A stretch of DNA of 64,000 bases from JBCCXL01 sp039191605 (GCA_039191605.1 JBCCXL010000021.1:1-64000); one strand, 5' to 3'. Shown: positions 8,057-18,500, counted from the first letter of the stretch. Notes: a model not told the origin generated them from the sequence alone. Translations and numbers: made by a program.

Positions 8057-10003
8057 ATGAGAGCACACGCTTTTCAACCACGCACCGGCTCGATGCCGGC
8101 GATCTTGCTTCAGCGCGCCCTGCTATGCCTTCTCTTCCTCGTCTCAGCCGCGAGCTTAAGAGCTGAGCAAACACAGATCTCGATCAAAGCCCTTGACCCT
8201 CAGGGCACGCCGCAAGTCGGGATCCGCTTTTCCTTCGACGAGGTGCAGAGCTTTCCAACGGGAAACACAGGAGTCACCAAACTCCAGGTTCCTTCGCTGG
8301 CCGGTGGGCAATCGATCGAAATCGATCTTCCCAGTGATCTCAGTGAAGAGTGGGTACTCATCGACGACACCATCCACACCCCCGACGGAATCGCTCAAGG
8401 GCCGGCAGAAGTCGTCGTGATGCGCCGTGCGGACCTGCGTCTACTCGCCGGGGAGGCCCGCGATGCAGCAGCTCGGGCAACGCTTATAGACAGGGAACAA
8501 AGCGTAGAAGCACGTCGTCAGATCCTGATCGACTTCGCCGCAGAATATGGTTTGAGCCAAGAGCAGCTCGCCGCAGCGATCGAAGCCTTTGGCAAGACCA
8601 AGGATCCAATGGATCGAGGCATTGCTGCGTACTTAGCCGGGGAGTACGAGCAGGCTCGTGAATCGCTCACTCTAGCTGTGGATGCGCAGGAGAAAGACTA
8701 TCTCGAGGCGCTGCGCTACCTCGGAGCGACGCAATATGCCCAAGGGGACTACCGGGCCGCAGTCGAGACCTTCCGGAAAGGCGTAGCCATTGCGAACGAG
8801 GATGTAGAGCTGCTGTCGTGGCTCGCAAACTCACTGTACGAAACTGCAGAATGGGCGGAGAGCGAGAACATCCAGCGCAATCTGTTGTCGCAGACTCTTC
8901 TCGAGCACGGAGAGGACCATCCCAATGTCGCCATTCACCTCAACGACTTGGCGCAGCTACTCCAAGCAACGAACCGACTCGACGAAGCCGAAACCTTGAT
9001 GAGGCAAGCCCTCGCCATCGACCAAGACAGCTTCGGAAACGATCATCCTGACGTCGCCAGAGACCTCAACAATTTGGCGGCGCTGCTCCAAGCAACGAAC
9101 CGACTCGGCGAAGCCGAACCTTTGATGAGGCAAGCCCTCATTATCGACCAAGCCAGCTTCGGAAACGATCATCCTCGTATTGCCACACACCTCAGCAATT
9201 TAGCGCAGCTGCTCCAAGCAACGAACCGACTCAACGAAGCGGAACCCTTGATGAGGCAAGCCCTCGCCATCGATCAAGGCAACTTCGGAAACGATCACCC
9301 CCGTATTGCCACACACCTTAACAATTTAGCGCTGCTGCTACAAACAACGAACCGACTTGACGAAGCCGAATCCTTGATGAGGCAAGCTCTCGCCATCGAT
9401 CAAGACAGCTTCGGAAACGATCACCCTCGTATTGCCGCACACCTCAACAATTTGGCACACCTACTTCAAGCAACGAACCAACCCGACGAAGCCGAACCCT
9501 TGATGAGGCAAGCACTCGCCATCGATCAAGACAACTTCGGGAACGATCATCCCAACGTTGCCATACGCCTCAATAACCTGGCGTCTTTACTATTGGCAAC
9601 GAATCGCCTCGTCGAAGCCGAACCCTTGATGAGGCAAGCCTTCGCTATCGATCAAAACAGCTTCGGAAACGATCATCCACGTGTCGCCACACACCTCAGC
9701 AATTTGGCGCAGCTGCTACAAGCAACGAACCGATTCGACGAAGCGGAACCCTTGATGAGGCAAGCACTCGCCATCGATCAAGACAGCTTCGGAAACGATC
9801 ATCCCAGCGTCGCCATCCGCCTCAACAATTTAGCGCTGCTGCTACAGGATACGAACCGACTCGACGAAGCCGAACCCTTGATGAGACAAGCTCTCGCCAT
9901 ATTCCAAGCCAGCTTAGGGAAGGAACATCCCAATACTCTCATCGTCCGCGAGAGCCTTGAGATCTTGTTGTCCGATATCTCTGAAACATCCCTCCAGGAT
10001 TGA
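8057..10003 (+). CDS. Secreted protein with kinesin-light-chain-type TPR array
   Basis: The ATG at 8057 is chosen because GGAG lies 6 nt upstream and the protein then begins with a signal peptide (RALLCLLFLVSAASLRA). An open frame continues further upstream without a better start. The 648-residue product has three parts: the signal peptide, a beta-sandwich-like segment (about 35-130; ISIKALDPQGTPQ and FSFDEVQSFPTGNTG), and a helical region ending in eight 42-residue TPR units (HPxVAxxLNNLAxLLQATNRLDEAEPLMRQALAIDQDSFG type). The signal peptide places the protein in the periplasm or outside the cell. It overlaps or abuts the TIR gene (stop at 10001-10003, TIR start at 10009), so the two are probably translated together. 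A decayed paralogue follows at 11203. The function is unknown; such arrays bind proteins. Confidence 0.85.
   Translation: MRAHAFQPRTGSMPAILLQRALLCLLFLVSAASLRAEQTQISIKALDPQGTPQVGIRFSFDEVQSFPTGNTGVTKLQVPSLAGGQSIEIDLPSDLSEEWVLIDDTIHTPDGIAQGPAEVVVMRRADLRLLAGEARDAAARATLIDREQSVEARRQILIDFAAEYGLSQEQLAAAIEAFGKTKDPMDRGIAAYLAGEYEQARESLTLAVDAQEKDYLEALRYLGATQYAQGDYRAAVETFRKGVAIANEDVELLSWLANSLYETAEWAESENIQRNLLSQTLLEHGEDHPNVAIHLNDLAQLLQATNRLDEAETLMRQALAIDQDSFGNDHPDVARDLNNLAALLQATNRLGEAEPLMRQALIIDQASFGNDHPRIATHLSNLAQLLQATNRLNEAEPLMRQALAIDQGNFGNDHPRIATHLNNLALLLQTTNRLDEAESLMRQALAIDQDSFGNDHPRIAAHLNNLAHLLQATNQPDEAEPLMRQALAIDQDNFGNDHPNVAIRLNNLASLLLATNRLVEAEPLMRQAFAIDQNSFGNDHPRVATHLSNLAQLLQATNRFDEAEPLMRQALAIDQDSFGNDHPSVAIRLNNLALLLQDTNRLDEAEPLMRQALAIFQASLGKEHPNTLIVRESLEILLSDISETSLQD
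8912..9919 (+). repeat. Eight tandem 126-bp coding repeats (TPR units)
   Basis: Eight head-to-tail units of 126 bp, each encoding one 42-residue TPR, are strikingly similar at DNA level. Segments such as TTCGGAAACGATCATCC and TTGATGAGGCAAGC recur almost unchanged. The second copy of this gene at 11203 has eleven far more diverged units, so the array here appears recently expanded or homogenised. Confidence 0.9.
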
Positions 10004-10008
10004 ACCCT

Positions 10009-11178
10009 GTGTCCCAATACGACGTCTTCCTAAGCTACTCCAGCACCGACAGAGCAGCCGCCGAATCCCTCGCGAATCAGCTGCAGGAGCAAGGACTGCG
10101 CGTATTTCTCGACCAGCGAGAGCTCATCCCCGGAACCCACTGGCAGGATGCTCTTCAGGAGGCTCTGACCAACAGCCAGACGTGCGCCGTGCTGATGGGC
10201 GCGAAGCCAGGCCCTTGGCAGAATGAGGAAATGCGGGTCGCGCTGGGCCAGCGGGTGAAGAAGGAGCCGAAGCGGGTCATTCCGGTGCTCTTGCCCGGCG
10301 TGGACGTGGATGCGATGCCCGAGTTTCTCAAGCAGCGAACCTGGGTTGATCTCAGAGCAGGTTTAGACGACGAGAACGCCATCGAGCGCTTGCTCGCAGG
10401 CATCCGCGACCCGGCGCCGGCTCCACAGTCGCCCTCGAAGGCCGCCGAGAATCCGCCGCAGCCGGACCTGCCGCACTCCGGCACCGGCGCAGAAACTCAG
10501 GTCCCCCTCTGGCATCGATTCCGCCTGGAGCACACGGGGCTCCTCTTCCTCGTTCTCGGGATCCTCCTTTCGATCCTCATTACAGTGCTTCCCTCAGACT
10601 CCAACCCGCCCGCACAAGAAACTTCAGCCGAAGAAGAAGCGCGTTCGGAAGCACCAACCTCCGAGCCAGACCTCTACGCCTTGAGGGTGCAGGTTCTCGA
10701 TCCCAGCGGCAATCCCGTGGACGACTCTTCGCTTCGGGTCTCCTCCGGCAACGAGCCGCAGCTGCTGCCGGGCGGCTGGTGGGAGCTAGAGATCCCGCGG
10801 GCGAAGCTTCCTCTAGATGGACAGATCACTCTCTGGGCCGAGCACCCGCGCTGGCAGACCGCTCGGCAGGAGCTGAATCTCGGCAATGATCCCAACCCCA
10901 CGGCGGAAATCCGCCTCGAAGTTCCCCGGGAGCGTATCGGCGGCGCCGTAGTGGATGCTCAAGGGCGCCAGATCGAGGGGGCGCGGGTGAGCGTTCTCGA
11001 CCACGAAGGCTCTTCGGCCACCACCGACTCCAACGGCCGCTTTACTCTGTGGGTGACGGCAGCTCGGGAGCAGACGGCGCGCCTCGCCGTTCAGCACGAC
11101 GACTATGCACCGCCGCAGGGCGGCTCGTGCTTTGTCGGCCGAGACGGATGCGCGCTGATTCTGGAAGCAGCCCAGTAG
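10009..11178 (+). CDS. Membrane-anchored TIR-domain protein with periplasmic carboxypeptidase-regulatory-like domain
   Basis: The start is taken at GTG 10009, with AGGA 9 nt upstream; an in-frame TTG at 10000 overlaps the previous stop and is a weaker alternative. The 389-residue product has a TIR domain (1-145) beginning SQYDVFLSYSSTD, and the conserved acidic residue of NADase TIRs is present as E74 in WQNEEMRVAL. A Pro-rich linker is followed by one TM helix (about 165-192, preceded by basic HRFRLEH). The C-terminal part carries two beta-sandwich segments of carboxypeptidase-regulatory type (LRVQVLDPSGNPV and GGAVVDAQGRQIEGARVSV). By the positive-inside rule the TIR is cytoplasmic and the C-terminus faces the periplasm, where the neighbouring TPR protein should be. 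TIR enzymes typically cleave NAD+ or make cyclic-ADPR signals in immunity; activity here is inferred. Confidence 0.88.
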   Translation: MSQYDVFLSYSSTDRAAAESLANQLQEQGLRVFLDQRELIPGTHWQDALQEALTNSQTCAVLMGAKPGPWQNEEMRVALGQRVKKEPKRVIPVLLPGVDVDAMPEFLKQRTWVDLRAGLDDENAIERLLAGIRDPAPAPQSPSKAAENPPQPDLPHSGTGAETQVPLWHRFRLEHTGLLFLVLGILLSILITVLPSDSNPPAQETSAEEEARSEAPTSEPDLYALRVQVLDPSGNPVDDSSLRVSSGNEPQLLPGGWWELEIPRAKLPLDGQITLWAEHPRWQTARQELNLGNDPNPTAEIRLEVPRERIGGAVVDAQGRQIEGARVSVLDHEGSSATTDSNGRFTLWVTAAREQTARLAVQHDDYAPPQGGSCFVGRDGCALILEAAQ

Positions 11179-11202
11179 AGCAGCCCAATAGAGGAGTCAT
11201 TG

Positions 11203-13524
11203 ATGAAGTCGCTCTACGTCCTGTGCGTCACCCTATGCCTTCTCTGCCTCGGATTCGCCAACACCCTGTCGGCGCAGCAGACCTCGATCTCCATCAAGGC
11301 CCTCGACCCCCACGGCAAGGTGCAGGACGGGATCCGCTTCTCCTTCTCTGGCGTTCAAAGTCTTCCCACCGACAACACCGGAGTCACCACCCTAGAAGTC
11401 CCTCCCCTCGCCAGCGGCCGATCTCTCGAGATGGACCTGCCCGCCGACTTGAGCGAGGAGTGGGTGCTGATCAACGACAGCGTCCATGTTCCCGCCGGCC
11501 TCGCCGAAGGGCCGGTGGAAGTCGCCGTGATGCGTCGCTCGGATCTGCGCTTGCTGGCGGGAGAGGCTCGGGATGAGGCAGTCCGGAGTGGTCGTACCGG
11601 CGAGGTCGATGGAGAAGCGGATCGTCGCCAGATTCTGATCGAAGTTGCCGCGGATTACGGTCTCAACGAAGACCAGCTGGCTTCCGCCATCGAGGCCTTT
11701 GGAGAGACCAAGGACCCGATGGATCAGGGAATCGCCGCCTACCTATCGGGAGAGTACGATCAGGCCCGCGCGTCGCTGACCCTCGCCGCCGAGGCGCAGG
11801 AAGCGGATCTCGTCGTGACCTTGCGATATCTCGGGGCGACGCAATACGCGCAGGGGGACTAACGGGCTGCGGTGACAACCTTTCGCAAAGCGGTCGCCCT
11901 GAAAGCCTCCGATGGGCTGCTTTTGTCGTGGCTGGCAAGCTCGCTCGACAAGATCGCCCACTATCAGGAGAGCGAAGAGATCGAACGGCAGCTGCTGGAG
12001 ATGGCTCTTCTCGAGAACGGAGAAAATCATCCCACCGTCGCCATCCACCTCAACAACTTGGCGCAGCTTCTCCAGAAGACAAATCGCTACTCGGAAGCCG
12101 AGCCTTTGCTGCGACAGGTTCTTGCGATCTACGAGGAGCACTTTGGGGAGAAGCACGTCAGGGAGCAGCACTTCAACTTCGCCATTGCTCTTAACAATCT
12201 CGCGCTGCTGCTGAAAGCGACAAGCCGTTATTCCGAAGCGGAGCCCCTGATGCGACGGGCCCTCGCTCTCGACGAAGCCACCTTCGGAGAAGACCATCCC
12301 CGAGTCGCCGTTCGCCTCAGTAACCTGGGCCTCTTGCTGCGAGAGACCCACCGCATCGACGAGGCGGAGCTCCTGGCGCAACGAGCTCTTACGATCCAGG
12401 AGGCGAGCTACGGCCCCTTCCATCCTTACGTCGCCATCTGCCTCAACAACCTCGCCCTCGTATACGAGGCGACGGGCCGAAGCGCGGAAGCCGAACCCTT
12501 GATGCGGCGGGCCATCGCCATCGACGAGGCCAGTTTCGGAGAGAACCATCCCGGCGTCGCCAATGGCCTCGGCAACCTCGCCCTGCTGTTGCAAAAAACG
12601 GGACGCAGCACGGAGGCAGAATCCTTGATGCGCCGCGCCCTAGCCCTCAATGAGGCGAGCTTCGGGGAAAACCATCCCAAAGTAGCTGGAGATCTCAACG
12701 ATCTAGGCCACCTGCTCCAAGACACAGGGCGCTTTGCAGAAGCAGAGCCTCTGATGCGAAGAGCTCTAGCCATCGACGAGGCCAGCTTCGGGGAGAACCA
12801 TCTCTACGTCGCCAGAGATCTCAACAATCTCGCCCGGCTCCTGATGATTACCCAACGCAGAGCCGAGGCAGAGCCCCTGCTACGACGGTCCCTCACCATT
12901 AGTGAAGGCAGCTACCGGTGGAACCATCCCCACATCGCCATGATTCTCGACGGCCTGGTCTCGCTGCTTCGACAAACGAATCGGCCCCTCGAGGCCGAAC
13001 CCTTCCTGCGACAGGCTCTCGCCATCAGAGAAAGCAATCTGGGTGAAAAGCATCCGGATGTCGCGAACGATCTCAAACATCTGGGCGCGATTCTGCTTGC
13101 AACAGAGCGAGCGCCGGAAGCTGAAATCTTCATACGACGGGCTCTCACCATCGATGAAGATCATTTCGGAGAAAAGCACCCCTCTGTCGCCGCGAACCTC
13201 AACACTCTGGCGCGGGTGCTTCGCTCGATGGATCAGCTACCGGAGGCAGAGCTCGCGCTTCGACGCTCCCTCGCCATCGAGAAAGAGATCTATGGCGAGC
13301 ATCACCCACGGACTGCCGTGGCCCTCAACAGATTGAGCCTGCTGTTGCTCGAGATGAAGCGCTGGCCCGAGGCAGAGGCGCTGATGCGGCAGGCCGCGGC
13401 GGTGTCGGAAAAAAGCCTCGGAGCAGACGACCCTAGAACGGTCATGTATCGCAGGAACCTAGAAGCTCTGCTGAACAGCCAAAGAGAACGGAACAGCCGA
13501 GGAGAAGCAGGCCTCGAGAATTGA
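11203..13524 (+). pseudogene. Second TPR gene, interrupted by one in-frame stop codon
   Basis: The gene starts at ATG 11203 with GAGGAG 6 nt upstream. The protein begins with a signal peptide and the same beta-sandwich domain as the gene at 8057. At 11860-11862 a TAA replaces the Tyr codon that the paralogue has in QYAQGDYRAAVETF. The same frame then continues with RAAVTTFRKAVAL and eleven 42-residue TPR units to the stop at 13524. Either the gene is broken by a single substitution, the stop is read through, or the base is a sequencing error. A GTG at 11872 has no ribosome-binding site, so a separate downstream gene is unlikely. Without the stop the product would be about 772 residues. Confidence 0.85.
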
Positions 13525-13837
13525 ACACGAGGTCTCCTGGGCCGCACCGACCGCCCTCGGCGCCCGCTGCTGACCGTCCAGGAAATGACCTATCGCCTCT
13601 ACGGTCGGCGCCCGCAGCAGGAAGTCGGCGCTCGCAGTAGGGAGCAATGATCGGCGCTGGCGAAGCTCACCGCGTCGCAAAAGGGTTGATCTCAGAATAG
13701 ATTGAGGCGAGATCACCATCGGGCGCCTGAACGAGAGCATCCACCGCCCGGAGCCCGCTTCGGGAACCTCTTCAACAGGATATGCTGGTCCGACACAAGA
13801 AGACTTCTAACCATCTAAACAACGAGGTACCGAAAGC
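13525..13837. other. Intergenic region, possible remnant
   Basis: No gene is supported. By position this stretch corresponds to where the TIR domain of the second cassette copy would have been. I could not recognise TIR-coding sequence in it. Confidence 0.4.
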
Positions 13838-13942
13838 ATGTCGAAATCACCACTGTGGCATCGGTTCCGCCTGGAGCACACGGGACTCCTCTTCATCGTT
13901 GTAGGAATCGTTCTCACCATCCTCCTCGCGGTGATTCCCTAG
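13838..13942 (+). CDS. 34-residue single-TM peptide left from the duplicated TIR gene
   Basis: ATG 13838 opens a 34-codon frame ending with TAG at 13940-13942; GAGG lies about 10 nt upstream. The peptide has the motif PLWHRFRLEHTGLLF followed by a hydrophobic run, and is nearly identical to the linker and TM segment of the TIR protein (LWHRFRLEHTGLLF at about residues 155-170 there). Sequence downstream is also homologous to the TIR gene but frameshifted. The peptide may be translated as a free membrane anchor or may simply be debris of a deleted gene. The close match in the TM, compared with decay on both sides, is notable. Confidence 0.5.
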   Translation: MSKSPLWHRFRLEHTGLLFIVVGIVLTILLAVIP

Positions 13943-14330
13943 CGCTCAAATCTGCCCGCACCGAAGACTTCCCTCGAAGAGCAATGCCTCCAAAGGGGAC
14001 TCCCTAAGTGCCTCCTGCCCTCGAGCCAGGCCCCTACGTCTTGAAGAGTCCTGGTGGGAGCTGAAGATCCCGCGGCCAGGGTTTCCCCTCGACAGACAAA
14101 TTACTATCTGAGCCGGGCACCCGCGGCGAGAGATTGCCCCGAAGATCGTTCAGGGCCATGAGGGCTCCTCGGCCACTCGCGACGCAGATGACCGCTTCGA
14201 GCTCTGGGCAATAGCTGCCCATGAGCAGGCGGCGGGGCTATCGGTACGGCACGCCAACGATGCAGCTCTGCAAAGAGCTCCGGCTGCAACGGGCGGTTGC
14301 TTTCTCAGACGGGTATTTCTTCAGCAGCAA
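13943..14330 (+). pseudogene. Degraded copy of the TIR protein's periplasmic domain
   Basis: Nucleotide similarity to 10760-11160 is visible in several blocks: TGGTGGGAGCT..GATCCCGCGG near 14050, and the segment around 14160-14260 that matches codons for GSSATTDSNGRFTLW and the following region. Stops and frameshifts prevent translation as one protein. Together with 11203-13942 this is a tandem duplicate of the TPR/TIR cassette in decay. The stretch 14331-14471 shows nothing recognisable. Confidence 0.7.
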
Positions 14331-14471
14331 CAGCGTCCGCCAATCTCGACGTCAAGCCGCTAGGAAAATCCACGGAGCCCCTACTCCCAGGGGCCCGGGC
14401 GATGGATATGGATCGCGGGAAGTCACCGGAAACTCAACCTCGGGAGAAGAGCTTCCGGCGAAATCCCGAAA

Positions 14472-15308
14472 TCAGGCCGGCTGCAGCCAGCGATCGGCGA
14501 AGGAGCTCTCGAGGGCCCGTAGCGGTGTCGAATCCCGGCTCACCAGGAACTCCGGGCGCGGGTTTTCCTGCGGCGGCGCGGCGTTGGTGGTGAGGTTGTA
14601 GGTGGTCACCAACAGGGAACGATCGAAGGGCGAGAGATTGCCCACCGAAGCGTGAACGACGTTGGGATGGAAGAGCAGCACCGACCCGGCCTTGCCCTTC
14701 GGAGCCTCGATGCCGTGAGCGGAGACCAGCCTTTCGATCTCCTGTCGGCGCATGCGGTACTTGATGTCTGCCGTGAGGTTCGAGATCCAGTCCGGCGCCT
14801 CCTCGTAGCTATCCGGCTTCCCCTCCCGCGCGGGCACCGCCAAGACACCCTCCCGGTGAGATCCCGGGATGAAGGTCAGCGGCCCGTTGAATTCGTGGAC
14901 CTCGTCGAGGAAGATGGCGACATTGACCAGGTCGCAGCGCTCTACACCGTCTTCCTCGCGCCAGAAGATGTAGTCCTGGTGCCACTCCCAAACATCCCCG
15001 GTGAAGGCCGCCTTGGCGTTGATCTTGAACTGGAACACGTAGACATCTCCGCCCAGCAGCTGCTGAGCCGGATCGATCAGGCGTGGATCCCGCACCATGG
15101 CGCCAAAGAGGTCGTCATGGAGATGACATCCGTGCACGGCTCGCACCGTCTTGCCGTCCTTTTCCAGCACGCGAGCAGAAGAAGGCTGACCGAAGAGGGT
15201 CTGGGTCCGCTCGTTCATCAGCTGAACCTCTTCCGCATCGAAGAGGCCGTCGAGAACGACGAAGCCGCGCTGTTGGTACTGAAGGGCGATGTCTTGATCG
15301 AGGCGCAT
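14472..15308 (-). CDS. Phytanoyl-CoA dioxygenase (PhyH) family hydroxylase
   Basis: The start at 15308 is chosen because GAGGAGG lies 5 nt upstream; the product has 278 residues. The Fe(II)/2-oxoglutarate facial triad is visible as HQD in WEWHQDYIFWREEDG, with a distal His in HPNVVHASVGN and the 2OG-binding Arg in the FDRS that follows. Family members hydroxylate unactivated C-H bonds and are common tailoring enzymes in non-ribosomal peptide pathways. It lies 221 bp after the PKS on the same strand and is the last gene of the cluster, so it probably hydroxylates a building block or the assembled chain. The substrate is not known. Confidence 0.85.
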   Translation of the reverse strand: MRLDQDIALQYQQRGFVVLDGLFDAEEVQLMNERTQTLFGQPSSARVLEKDGKTVRAVHGCHLHDDLFGAMVRDPRLIDPAQQLLGGDVYVFQFKINAKAAFTGDVWEWHQDYIFWREEDGVERCDLVNVAIFLDEVHEFNGPLTFIPGSHREGVLAVPAREGKPDSYEEAPDWISNLTADIKYRMRRQEIERLVSAHGIEAPKGKAGSVLLFHPNVVHASVGNLSPFDRSLLVTTYNLTTNAAPPQENPRPEFLVSRDSTPLRALESSFADRWLQPA

Positions 15309-15529
15309 ATCATCCTCCTCAAGGGAGATCGAAAGAAGAAAAGACGACCGCAAGGGTCAACAGAAACCGATTGATTCAGAGGCACCAGGCCTTGGATCCG
15401 GGCTTACCGAGCTGCTACCCGCGAGAGATGGACGCTCCGTACCCCCCTAAGGAAGGGACAGGTACGGCGGGCTTATTGAAGATGTGCCGCGGAAGCGCCG
15501 GAGCGCGACGCGGAGTTTGAGAAATTGGT

Positions 15530-18500
15530 CTACGAGCCGTGAACTCCCTCCTGGGCCTCGCCCCGCAGCTCCGCCAGAGCCCGGGCCAGCTCCTCTTCAT
15601 CCACCTGCTCCGCCTGGGCCTGAACCACGGTGACGGAGAGCTGCGCCACGGTGGGAGCCTCGAAGAGGGCGCGCAGCGGCAGCTCCACCTCGAAGTCTTC
15701 CCGCAGCCGGGAGATCAGCTGGGTGGCCACGAGAGAATTGCCGCCGAGGTCGAAGAAGTTGTCGTGGATCCCCACTCGATCGGCCCCCAACATGTCGCTG
15801 AAGAGCTCCACCAGCTCCTCTTCCAGCTCGTTGCGGGGGGCTACATAGGCGGTACGAACCCGGCCCCGAGCAGCGCTTGGGGAGGACGAGCCAAGGGCGG
15901 CGAAGTGCTCCTCCACCCCTTGCTCCCCGGCGAAGCCGGCGGCCTGCCGGCGCACCGCCTCGAAGCTGCGCACCGCCACCAGCACCTGCGGCGCCGTGGG
16001 CCCATGGCTCAGAGCGCGGGCGAAGGCTTCGACGCCCTCCGCCGGCAGCAGGCCGAAGTCTGCTCCCTTCAGCCCCTGGGAGGAGAACTGTGAAGGCGCC
16101 AAGCCGCGAGAGGCTTCCTGGGTCGCCACGGCGAGCTGCTGGAGATCGACCCGGCGCAGGGTGAAGCCCTCCACCGCCACCACCTCGCGGCCATCCCCAT
16201 CTACCACCGAGATATCGCAGGTCAGCGTCGCTTCGCCGGGGTCCCGAAGGCGAAACAGAGCCTCGCAGCGGGCGCCCATGGGCCCGCGCACGACCACTCG
16301 CTCGTAGCTCGCCGGGAGCCACGCCCCGCCGACCAAGATTCGCGCCAGGCCGGTGGCGTTGTCCAGCAGCGCCGGGTGCAGACCGTAGGCCTGGGCATCT
16401 GCGCTCCACGCCTCCGGCAGCTGAAGGGAGACCCAGCCGGCCTGATCGTCTCGCCTCAGCTCGACGATGGAGTCCCGCCACCGCGGGCCGAAGCTCACCG
16501 TATCCGCCTGCTCCCCGCCGGCGTCTTCCACCGCCAGAGCGGGCCAGGAGGCGGCCTCGCCCTGGAGGTTGCGCAGCGGAGCGGGACTGCTCTCCACTCG
16601 CCGTACCCGACCGGTGGCGTGGCGGCGGGAGGTGCTCGTCTCGGCGCTCCCGCTGGCCGGAGCCCGGCTTTCGATGTGGAAGCTCCACTCCCCCTCGGCC
16701 CCCGCCGGGGTCAGCACCGTCGCTACGGTGCGCTGCTCCCCGGGAGCGACCCGGAAGGGATCGAGGAAGGCGACGTCTTCGAGAATCAAGGTTTCTTCCA
16801 GGATTACCGTCTCCGGAGAACCAGTGGATCCCGCAGAACCTGCCGAGGAGAGAGCCTCCAGCGCGGCGGCCCGGGCCATCTCCAGGTAGGCGGTTCCCGG
16901 CAGCAGGCCGTCGGCTCCCAGTCGATGCTCCTCGAGGATCCAATTCGCCGAGGGGCTGGAAGAGGCCTCATCGCCTCCGCCGGCGGCCATCGGAAGGGTG
17001 AGCTCGAAGCGCTGGCTGCCGTCTTCGGCTCCCGCTTCAGAGCGCTGCCCGAGCAGAGGATGGGCACCGGAACGCACCGCCTCGGCGCCTAGGCTGTCTC
17101 CGATCGGGAGATCTTCGCTCTCAGCGCCGAGGGATTGCAGTCGATCCACCACGCCGGCTTCCGCCGCCTGCCCGACCTCCAGCCAGGTATCCCAATTGAT
17201 GGAGAGCACCTCGGCCTTGCGCTGGTCGGCGGCGACCCGGCGATTGGTGGCGGCCCGCTGCCGGGCGAAGGCGTCCAGGGCCGCGTTGGCGGAGCAGTGA
17301 TCCACCAGGCCGAGGGCACCGGTGAGGGCGGTGAGGGAGGAGCACAGCACCAGCTGCTTCAAGCCGTCCTGAGCGAACACCTCGTCCAGCAGATGGGCCC
17401 CCTCCAGCTTCGGCGCCAGCACCGCCGCCGCGGTCTCCCGCTCCTTGAGCTGAATCAGGCCGCCGGGAGCTTCTCCCGCAGCGTGAAGAATGCCGTCGAC
17501 GGCCCCGAAGCGCTGCTTGGTGAGTCGGCGCAATCGCTGGACATCCTCTCGCTGGGTGATATCGCCCTGCACAAAGAGCACGTCCTCGCTCAGGGCCTCG
17601 AGGCCTTCCAGGCGCTCCAGCCGCTCCAGCGCCCGGCGGCTCTCCGGCCGCGATGGATCGACCTGCCGACGGAAGCTCTCGCGCTCCTCCGTCGCCGGCA
17701 GCTCGGTGCGCCCCACCACCACCACTCGGGCTCCCCAGCGGGAAACCAGGGCTTCGGCGAGGGTGATGCCGAGACCGCCGAGGCCGCCGGTGACGAGCCA
17801 GGTGCTGCCGGGGCGAAGGACCACGTCAGAATTCTGTTCAACCCTGGAATCCTCGCCCGGCGCGGCGTCGAGGGAGGAGCTCGTCGGCACCGCCTCGAAG
17901 CCTTCTACCCAGCGGCTGGCGCCGCGCTGGGCGACCACCGTCTCCAGCGCCGCCTCCGCCGCCTCGGCACTCACCAGGCGCTGCGCTTCCCGCGCCAGCA
18001 CCTGAGCCGCCTGCTGCCCCCAGGCATCCAGATCCCAGCCGCCGGGGGCGTTCAGATCCACCAGCCGCGCCGCGCTGCCCGCCACCTCCTGGGGCAGCAC
18101 TCGGCAGGGGCCCACCGCCGCCGCCCGGGAGGGCCGGGGGGCTTCGTCCCCGCTGACATCCACCGCCCCGACGCTGGCTACCACCAGAGCCAGAGGCTCG
18201 GCGGAAGCGCGCTGAGACCAGGCGCGGGACAAGGCCAGCAGGTCGTAGAAGCCGGCCTCCAGATCCTCCCCCCGCTGTTCTTCCGAAGCTTCGCCGAGGT
18301 CGGTGGCGAGGCCGAGATGGAAGATCCGGCGAGGCAGTCTGTCCCCCGACTCGAGGGTTTCCAGGAAGCGGCCCCAGCCGTCGGTGTCTCCACGGGCCGG
18401 CCCCTCACCGCCATAGCCGGCGACGGTCACCGCCTCGCCTCGGCCCCTCAAGGTTTCCGCCAGGCTGCGGGCGACGGCGGCAGAGGCGGGATCACGGCCG

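Noticed and set aside
11872..13524. Independent TPR gene starting at GTG 11872
   Set aside because: There is no ribosome-binding site, and the sequence continues the same frame and domain as 11203-11862. A single gene with one stop codon explains it better.
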